Assembly: GCA_958296115.1 (NCBI GenBank)
Contig: OY282442.1
Coordinates: forward strand, 1,966,943 to 2,030,942
Source of the DNA: an uncultured Dehalococcoidia bacterium
Lineage (GTDB): Bacteria > Chloroflexota > Dehalococcoidia > Lucifugimonadales > CAJWER01
Reading direction: 5' to 3'
DNA: 64,000 bases
The notes under the pieces were generated by a model. The model saw only the letters and a program-made list of their open reading frames with translations. It was not told the DNA's origin and made no database searches. Below, piece by piece: positions 59,331 to 64,000 of this stretch. Position 1 is the stretch's first letter. Each line of letters starts with the position of its first letter. The position numbers and the translations under genes are program-made.

Positions 59331-60101
59331 ATGACTTCCGAACCGGGCATAATCGTGGACGGCGTAACCGTCGAGCGCGGCGGGCACGCGGCGCTGACGG
59401 ACATTACGTTCGAAGTCGGACCGGGCGCTCTGATGGGCGTGCTGGGGCCTAACGGGGCCGGCAAGAGCACCCTGTTCGACGCGATTGCCGGCCTGCTTCC
59501 GCTTGCCAGCGGCGCTATAGACCTTCGCGGCATGGAGCGCAAGGGGGCTATGGCGTACGTGCCCCAGCGCGACAACATCAACTGGCGCTTCCCGGCCTCC
59601 GTTCACGACGTGGTGATGATGGGCCGCGGCAACAACATCGGATGGCTGCGGCGACCGGGCCGGCGGGACAAGCAGGCCGTCCGGGAAAGCTTGGAGCGGG
59701 TAGCTCTGTGGGACAAGCGCTCGGTGCCTATAACCCAGCTGTCGGGCGGCGAGCGTCAGAGGGTCTTCATAGCGCGCGCGCTGGCGCAGGAGGCCAGCAT
59801 CCTACTCATGGACGAGGCCTTCAGCGGCGTGGACGTCGGCGCGCAGGAGGGTATCGTGGAGGTCCTGCAGTCCCTCCGAGACGAGGGCAAGATAGTCATC
59901 ATATCCACGCACGACCTGACGAACATCGCCCAGCGCTTCGACCAAGTGCTCTGCATCAACCACCACATGTGCGCCTACGGGCCGCCGGACGAGGCGTTCA
60001 CCCCCCAAGTGCTCGAAGAGCTGTACGGCTCGCACGGACTCGAGTTCGCGCACCATCACGTCGACCCGCATCACGATGACGATGGCCGCAGATTGCCATG
60101 A
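59331..60101 (+). CDS. znuC: Zinc ABC transporter ATP-binding protein
   Basis: ATG 59331 follows GGGAGG at nine bases. The 256-residue ATPase has Walker A GPNGAGKST near 40, Q-loop YVPQRDNINWRFP, the signature LSGGERQRV near 140 and Walker B ILLMDEAFSGVDVG, with the switch His in ISTHDL. The YVPQRxxxxWxFP pattern is typical of metal-chelate ZnuC/MntB-type ATPases. The last 20 residues contain a His/Asp-rich tail (AHHHVDPHHDDDGRR), possibly binding zinc, a feature also seen in some homologues. Its stop overlaps the permease start (ATGA). Confidence 0.92.
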   Translation: MTSEPGIIVDGVTVERGGHAALTDITFEVGPGALMGVLGPNGAGKSTLFDAIAGLLPLASGAIDLRGMERKGAMAYVPQRDNINWRFPASVHDVVMMGRGNNIGWLRRPGRRDKQAVRESLERVALWDKRSVPITQLSGGERQRVFIARALAQEASILLMDEAFSGVDVGAQEGIVEVLQSLRDEGKIVIISTHDLTNIAQRFDQVLCINHHMCAYGPPDEAFTPQVLEELYGSHGLEFAHHHVDPHHDDDGRRLP

Positions 60102-61021
60102 TCGACTACGTGGTAGGCCCGTTCCAGTACGGCTTCATGGCGCGCGCGCTGGTCGTTGCCATAATAGTCGGGGTGATGTGCCCGGTGATAGGCGCTTACG
60201 TGGTCGCGCGGGGGCGGGCCTTCATGGGAGACGCCCTTGCGCACTCGGTGCTGCCGGGAATGGCGGTCGGGCTGTTGGCGACTGGCAGCGCGCTGCTCAT
60301 CGCAGTGCCCGTCGGCGTCGGGGCCGCGCTGCTGATAGGCTACATCAGCCGGCGCACGGGCAGCAGCGAGGACACCTCGATAGGAATCGTATTCGCAGGC
60401 GCCTTCGCGCTGGGCCTGGTGATACTATCCAGCCCCCTGTACATCAACGCCTTCCTGAGATTGCGCGGCGGGAAGTCGCCGGACATCGAGGGGCTGCTCG
60501 TGGGGGAGATACTGGGCGTCAACATGCAGGAAGTCTACATCTCCCTGGGACTGGCGGCGCTGGTGATAGCCGGGCTGTACCTGTTCCACCGGCAGCTCGT
60601 GTACACCACCTTCGACCCCGTGGGAGCGCAGGTGGTCGGAATCAGGACGCGCTTGGTAGAATACGCCCTGCTCGCCCTGCTCGCCCTCGTCATCGTCATA
60701 GGCATACAGGCCGCGGGCATCGTCCTGGTCATGGCAATGCTCATCACGCCCGCGGCGACTGGGTACCTGCTCGCAAGGCGTTTCGTGGGAGTCATGGTCA
60801 TCGGGGCGCTGATAGGCGTGCTCTCTGCGGTGGCAGGCATGTATCTATCATTCCACGCCAACATGCCCGCGGGCCCGGTCATGGCGCTGATAGCGACCGG
60901 AGTGTTCGGCGCGGTAGCGGCGCGCGGTCTAGCCGCGCAGTCCGCTAGGCGTCTCCGTCTGATAGCGACCGGAGCGCTCGGCGCGGTGGCGGCGGTGAGA
61001 ACGAGGTGGAAGAGTGGCTAA
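60098..61021 (+). CDS. znuB: Zinc ABC transporter permease
   Basis: The 307-residue membrane protein has about eight helices of the ABC-3 (zinc/manganese) permease family. It has a conserved GAYVVARGRAFMGDALAHSVLPGMAVGLL near 30, SSEDTSIGIVFAGAFALGL near 90, and VGIQAAGIVLVMAMLITPAATGYLLARRF near 205. It partners with ZnuC. Its ATG lies inside the znuC stop (ATGA overlap). The C-terminal 40 residues after the last helix are Ala/Arg-rich, with RRLRLIATGALGAVAAVR partly repeating the preceding ALIATGVFGAVAARGLAA, which suggests a small internal duplication at the 3' end. Confidence 0.92.
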   Translation: MIDYVVGPFQYGFMARALVVAIIVGVMCPVIGAYVVARGRAFMGDALAHSVLPGMAVGLLATGSALLIAVPVGVGAALLIGYISRRTGSSEDTSIGIVFAGAFALGLVILSSPLYINAFLRLRGGKSPDIEGLLVGEILGVNMQEVYISLGLAALVIAGLYLFHRQLVYTTFDPVGAQVVGIRTRLVEYALLALLALVIVIGIQAAGIVLVMAMLITPAATGYLLARRFVGVMVIGALIGVLSAVAGMYLSFHANMPAGPVMALIATGVFGAVAARGLAAQSARRLRLIATGALGAVAAVRTRWKSG

Positions 61022-61072
61022 AATGAGCCGTGTCCAGACCATGCAGCCCAGCGGCCAGCGCTCCGTCCACTT

Positions 61073-61110
61073 ATCCCTCTCCCTTGACGGATAGGGTGAG
61101 GGTGAGGTGA
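61073..61110. repeat. CCCT-rich dispersed hairpin element, copy h
   Basis: ATCCCTCTCCC on one side and GGGTGAGGGTGAGG on the other are the same element as the cluster at 22.8-23.6 kb, here in the opposite orientation. It lies just before ruvB. Confidence 0.6.
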
Positions 61111-61136
61111 TTCAGGATGTCAACTAGGAGCTGGGC

Positions 61137-62156
61137 TTGACGATTGAGAGGATAGTTTCGGGGGGGATGCAGGAGGATGACCACGCCGCCGATGACAGCC
61201 TGCGTCCTCGGCGGCTCGCGGACTACATAGGCCAGGACAGGCTCAAGTCCAACCTGGACATCTTCATCTCCGCTTCCAAGCAGCGTGGCGAACCCCTGGA
61301 CCATGTCCTGCTGCACGGGCCGCCCGGGCTGGGCAAGACCACGCTTGCCAACATAATCGCCCACGAGATGGGCGCCAACATCAAGACGACCTCGGGGCCA
61401 GCCATAGAGCGCCCCGCCGACATGGTGGCGGTGCTCACCAAGCTCCAGAAGGGGGACGCGCTCTTCGTGGACGAGGCGCATCGGCTCAACCGCGTGGTGG
61501 AAGAGGTCCTGTACGGCGCGATGGAGGACTTCGTGGTCTCTTGGGTGATAGACAAGGGACTGAAGGCCAGGAGCATCAACCTAGCCATACAGCCGTTCAC
61601 TCTCATCGGCGCGACGACGCGCTACGGCATGGTCAGCTCGCCGCTGCGCGACCGGTTCGGACACGTCTTCCGGCTCGACTTCTACGACGACGCCGCGATG
61701 CGCACAATCGCCCGCCGATCGGCCAGGATCCTGGGTATCCAGGCCGAGGATGGCGGGCTGATGGAGATCGCCCGCCGCTCCAGGGGGACGCCGCGGGTAG
61801 CCAACCGCCTTCTCAGAAGGGTGCGCGACTATGCCCAGGTCATGGGCGACAATGTGATAACGGCCGGCATCGCGCTCGATGCCCTGGCCAGGCTGGAGGT
61901 GGACGGGCTGGGGCTGGACGATTCGGACCGGCTGGTGCTCACTACCATAATAGACAAGTTCGACGGCGGCCCCGTGGGCATCGAGACGGTCGCGGCGGCG
62001 ATCAGCGAAGAGGCGGACACTATCATGGATGTGTACGAGCCGTTCCTGCTGCAGAAGGGGTTCCTAGACCGCACCCGCCGGGGCAGGGTGGCGACCCGCC
62101 GCGCCTACGAGCACCTGGGTCTCGGCTTCCCAAAAAGCCAGGGCGCGATGTTCTAG
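61137..62156 (+). CDS. ruvB: Holliday junction branch migration helicase RuvB
   Basis: The 339-residue protein has the RuvB signatures: [26 protein letters not shown], Walker [17 protein letters not shown] near 61, [23 protein letters not shown] (Walker B) and [16 protein letters not shown] (arginine finger sensor), then the winged-helix C-terminal end [21 protein letters not shown]. It drives branch migration with RuvA. The start is taken as TTG 61137, because TAGGAG lies seven bases upstream and the usual ERIVS opening is kept; an ATG at 61167 is the alternative. It converges with a nicotinate phosphoribosyltransferase gene. RuvA and RuvC are not in the window. Confidence 0.96.
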   Translation: MTIERIVSGGMQEDDHAADDSLRPRRLADYIGQDRLKSNLDIFISASKQRGEPLDHVLLHGPPGLGKTTLANIIAHEMGANIKTTSGPAIERPADMVAVLTKLQKGDALFVDEAHRLNRVVEEVLYGAMEDFVVSWVIDKGLKARSINLAIQPFTLIGATTRYGMVSSPLRDRFGHVFRLDFYDDAAMRTIARRSARILGIQAEDGGLMEIARRSRGTPRVANRLLRRVRDYAQVMGDNVITAGIALDALARLEVDGLGLDDSDRLVLTTIIDKFDGGPVGIETVAAAISEEADTIMDVYEPFLLQKGFLDRTRRGRVATRRAYEHLGLGFPKSQGAMF

Positions 62157-62226
62157 CGCGCCCCCGCGATGGGTTCGTGGGCGCCATCCGCGATTCCAAG
62201 CCGGCTCATGGCTTGGACCGGCGCGG

Positions 62227-63225
62227 CTACATCACCCGGTCGAGGCGCGGGTTGGGGGTTACGCCTGGGATGCGGCCCCGTTTCGCCATGGGGCGGCCGT
62301 CCACCTCGTGGATGTCGGACCTGAAGGCGATGGGCGACGCGGAGGCGATGTAGTACCCGACGCAGAAGGAGTCGACCGGCGCTCCCGACTCTACCATCTG
62401 GCGGATCCTGTCGGGCGTGAATCCGCCGCTTACCATGATCTCGACGTGCCTGAATCCGGCCAAGTCCAGCCGCGCCCTGACCTCCCTGACCAGCTCTGGG
62501 GAGACGCCGCCCCTTTCGGGGGGCGTGTCCAGCCTGACGCCCCTCAGGTGGTCGCGCAGGCTGCGCGCGGCGCTGACCGCGTCCTCCGCCTCGTCCCTGA
62601 ACGTATCGACGAGGGCGACCCGCGGCACTTCTTGGGGCATGTGCCTGTCGAAAGCCTCTATCGCCTTCACCACCTCGCCGATTATCAGGTTGAGCGCGTG
62701 AGGCATGTTGCCGGCGGGGGTTACGTTTGCCATGCGGGCGCCCTGGATGGTGGAGCACGAGACGCATCCGCCCTGGACGCTCGCGTAGTCCATCTCGGCG
62801 GCGATGTTGGGGTGGATGTTCCTGGCGCCGATTGCGAGTACGGGTGTCTCGCCCGCCACGTCGACGCACTGTCGCGCGGCGGTGGCCCAGCCGGAAGACG
62901 AGGCCAACGTGCCTGAGATGGCGGTTTCGTATAGGCCGATGGAGCCATACGGCGCCTTGACTCGCAGCACGACCTCGTTGGGGTCCATCTTCACGCCCTC
63001 GCCCAGGGCCCAGACCTCGCTGGCGCTTTCGGGAAGAATCCTGTACAGCAGGGCCCTGGCCTCGTTGATGCCGCAGAGCACCCCGCCCTTTTCGGGGGCG
63101 AATTCCATGGTGACGGCGGGGTTCATGCTCTCGTTTCGGAGGATGGTGATGGTGCGCTGGTGGTACACGTCTGCCGTGTCCCCCACAAGGACGGGTCGCC
63201 TAACCTCGAATTCGCTGCTGACCAT
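62227..63225 (-). CDS. Nicotinate phosphoribosyltransferase
   Basis: The 332-residue protein belongs to the compact NAPRTase group (Thermoplasma-type). It has VGDTADVYHQRTITIL at the start (a substrate-binding part where the family often has TDxYF), then VLAIGARNIHPNIAAEMDYA near 130, VALVDTFRDEAEDAV near 205, and VEIMVSGGFTPDRIRQM followed by SFCVGYYIASASPIAF near 290, which are the phosphoribosyl-binding blocks. It makes nicotinate mononucleotide from nicotinate and PRPP, the salvage route to NAD. It is convergent with ruvB and shares its strand with the metallophosphoesterase gene 110 bases upstream. nadX lies elsewhere in the window. Confidence 0.86.
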   Translation of the reverse strand: MVSSEFEVRRPVLVGDTADVYHQRTITILRNESMNPAVTMEFAPEKGGVLCGINEARALLYRILPESASEVWALGEGVKMDPNEVVLRVKAPYGSIGLYETAISGTLASSSGWATAARQCVDVAGETPVLAIGARNIHPNIAAEMDYASVQGGCVSCSTIQGARMANVTPAGNMPHALNLIIGEVVKAIEAFDRHMPQEVPRVALVDTFRDEAEDAVSAARSLRDHLRGVRLDTPPERGGVSPELVREVRARLDLAGFRHVEIMVSGGFTPDRIRQMVESGAPVDSFCVGYYIASASPIAFRSDIHEVDGRPMAKRGRIPGVTPNPRLDRVM

Positions 63226-63335
63226 GGGTCTGGCTCATACCTCAGGACGGGTTTGCGCGCGCCGGCCGCGGCGCGGTTGCCGAACAGGGATGTTAGTGTA
63301 CGGCCATGCGGATTGCAACATTGGGAATGGCGGCA

Positions 63336-64000
63336 TCAGGGAATATCCCGGACATTCACTGCGCCGGGCAGGTCGTCGAATCCGTGGTACGCGCACTGTA
63401 GGCCAGAGTCATGCACCTCGACGATGCGGATGCCGGAGGGGTCATCGCCAAGGGGCACGCCGACGGGACCGGATATCACCATGCGGAACCCGCCTGCGGC
63501 TCCCCCGGCGTTCTTGTGCCAGTGCCCGGCGAACATCGCTTCGACCCCATGCTCCGCGAACAGATCGAGGAGAACGCGGCGCCTCTCGGTCGGGATAACC
63601 ATGTGCGAGTCCGGGTCGGCGGGGCTGTATCCGAACAGCGGATGATGCCCGAACGCCACTATCCGCCGGCCCATTGCGCCGCCCAGGTCGGACCTCAGGA
63701 ACTCGAGTTGCGCGTCCCACTCGCCCGGCGCGCAGGACGGGTCGAAGGCGATGCCGGTATTGAATACCACGAAGTGGACGCCGCCATGATCGAACGAGTA
63801 GTTGTCGTCCCCGAACCGCTCGCGGTACAGGGCCAGGGATTCGGGGGTGGGCGTGTTGTCGACGTCACAGTTGCCCGGCGCCAGGTGAATGGGGATGTCG
63901 TCGTCCAGCAGGGCCGTTATGCGGCGCAGCTCGGCGACCTGCGCCAAGTCCTCGGGGTCCTGCACCAGGTCGCCCGTGATGACGACGAACGCGGGCCTCA
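63336..64000 (-). CDS. Metallophosphoesterase, CPPED1/Icc-like (5' end outside the window)
   Basis: The gene runs off the right edge, and the visible 221 codons are the C-terminal part. At the edge the sequence is RPAFVVITGDLVQDPEDLAQ, with the GDL metal-binding motif. Next come LAPGNCDVDNTPTPESL, FGHHPLFGYS and FAGHWHKNAGG with the family's His ligands. The NTPTPESL block and the distances recall CPPED1-type proteins, a group of calcineurin-like phosphatases. The third motif reads GNCD, where most members have GNHD, so the general-acid His is replaced by Cys; this variant is normal in Vps29/YfcE-like members but less so here. Substrate is unknown. Confidence 0.85.
   Translation of the reverse strand, partial: RPAFVVITGDLVQDPEDLAQVAELRRITALLDDDIPIHLAPGNCDVDNTPTPESLALYRERFGDDNYSFDHGGVHFVVFNTGIAFDPSCAPGEWDAQLEFLRSDLGGAMGRRIVAFGHHPLFGYSPADPDSHMVIPTERRRVLLDLFAEHGVEAMFAGHWHKNAGGAAGGFRMVISGPVGVPLGDDPSGIRIVEVHDSGLQCAYHGFDDLPGAVNVRDIP

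Overview
The window is a GC-rich bacterial chromosome segment of densely packed genes on both strands. It has no rRNA, no recognisable tRNA, no CRISPR array and no complete insertion sequence. The gene mix suggests an aerobic, heterotrophic Chloroflexota, most like the marine SAR202 / Dehalococcoidia lineage. The grounds are an enolase-superfamily (mandelate racemase-like) enzyme, a corrinoid/folate methyl-transfer cluster beside sarcosine-oxidase-type genes, an FAD/Fe-S oxidase, an ASPIC/UnbV FG-GAP lipoprotein, NIPSNAP and M19-like proteins, and a GreA with an extra N-terminal domain. This placement is inferred from gene content, not from a marker gene.

Layout. 1-2449 (minus): two LIV-type ABC ATPases followed by a truncated multi-pass membrane protein. 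2582-6644 (plus): a one-carbon cluster of a small 'virulence factor' protein, a homocysteine methyltransferase, an unknown 221-residue protein, a UroD/MtaA-like methyltransferase and a pterin-binding methyltransferase. It is followed by an opposed glutamine-amidotransferase-like pseudoenzyme. 7762-12788: cell-surface polysaccharide functions, comprising an O-antigen-ligase-like protein carrying five tandem C-terminal repeats and ManC. 12862-17298: a MarR regulator and a heterodimeric ABC exporter. 17358-21602: a DRTGG protein, aspartate dehydrogenase, NIPSNAP, a decayed antitoxin relic and a C-terminally truncated acyl-CoA synthetase. 21765-25436: a PIG-L deacetylase, a 1.3-kb repeat-rich non-coding stretch and a medium-chain dehydrogenase whose 3' end is partly duplicated around an unknown cysteine-containing gene.

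25527-31652: a GmrSD-like (DUF262/HNH) defence nuclease, an ASPIC/UnbV lipoprotein, a low-GC two-gene insert with its own promoter, and a di-haem oxidoreductase. 31628-39107: an enolase-superfamily enzyme, MEMO, a PD-(D/E)XK plus DEDD nuclease, Ku, an acyl-CoA dehydrogenase and an M19-like protein. 39115-42290 (minus): a membrane protein with a duplicated C-terminal module and a zeta-toxin-like kinase with a small partner. 42314-49013 (minus): a glutamine-synthetase-like gene, a small HicB gene missed by length filters, and sarcosine oxidase / N-methylglutamate dehydrogenase genes. 49179-52059: an OLD-type ATPase translationally coupled to cmk and plsC. 52076-57248 (minus): an FAD/Fe-S oxidoreductase, a CPA2 antiporter and the GreA fusion. 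57442-61021: a zinc regulon (Zur, ZnuA, ZnuC, ZnuB) with two matching operators. 61137-64000: ruvB, a nicotinate phosphoribosyltransferase and a partial metallophosphoesterase.

The metabolic theme is catabolism of methylated amines and carboxylates feeding one-carbon pools. The accessory theme is single-gene defence or toxin elements (GmrSD-like, OLD, zeta-like kinase, HicB, ribbon-helix-helix relic), each inserted between housekeeping genes rather than gathered in one island.
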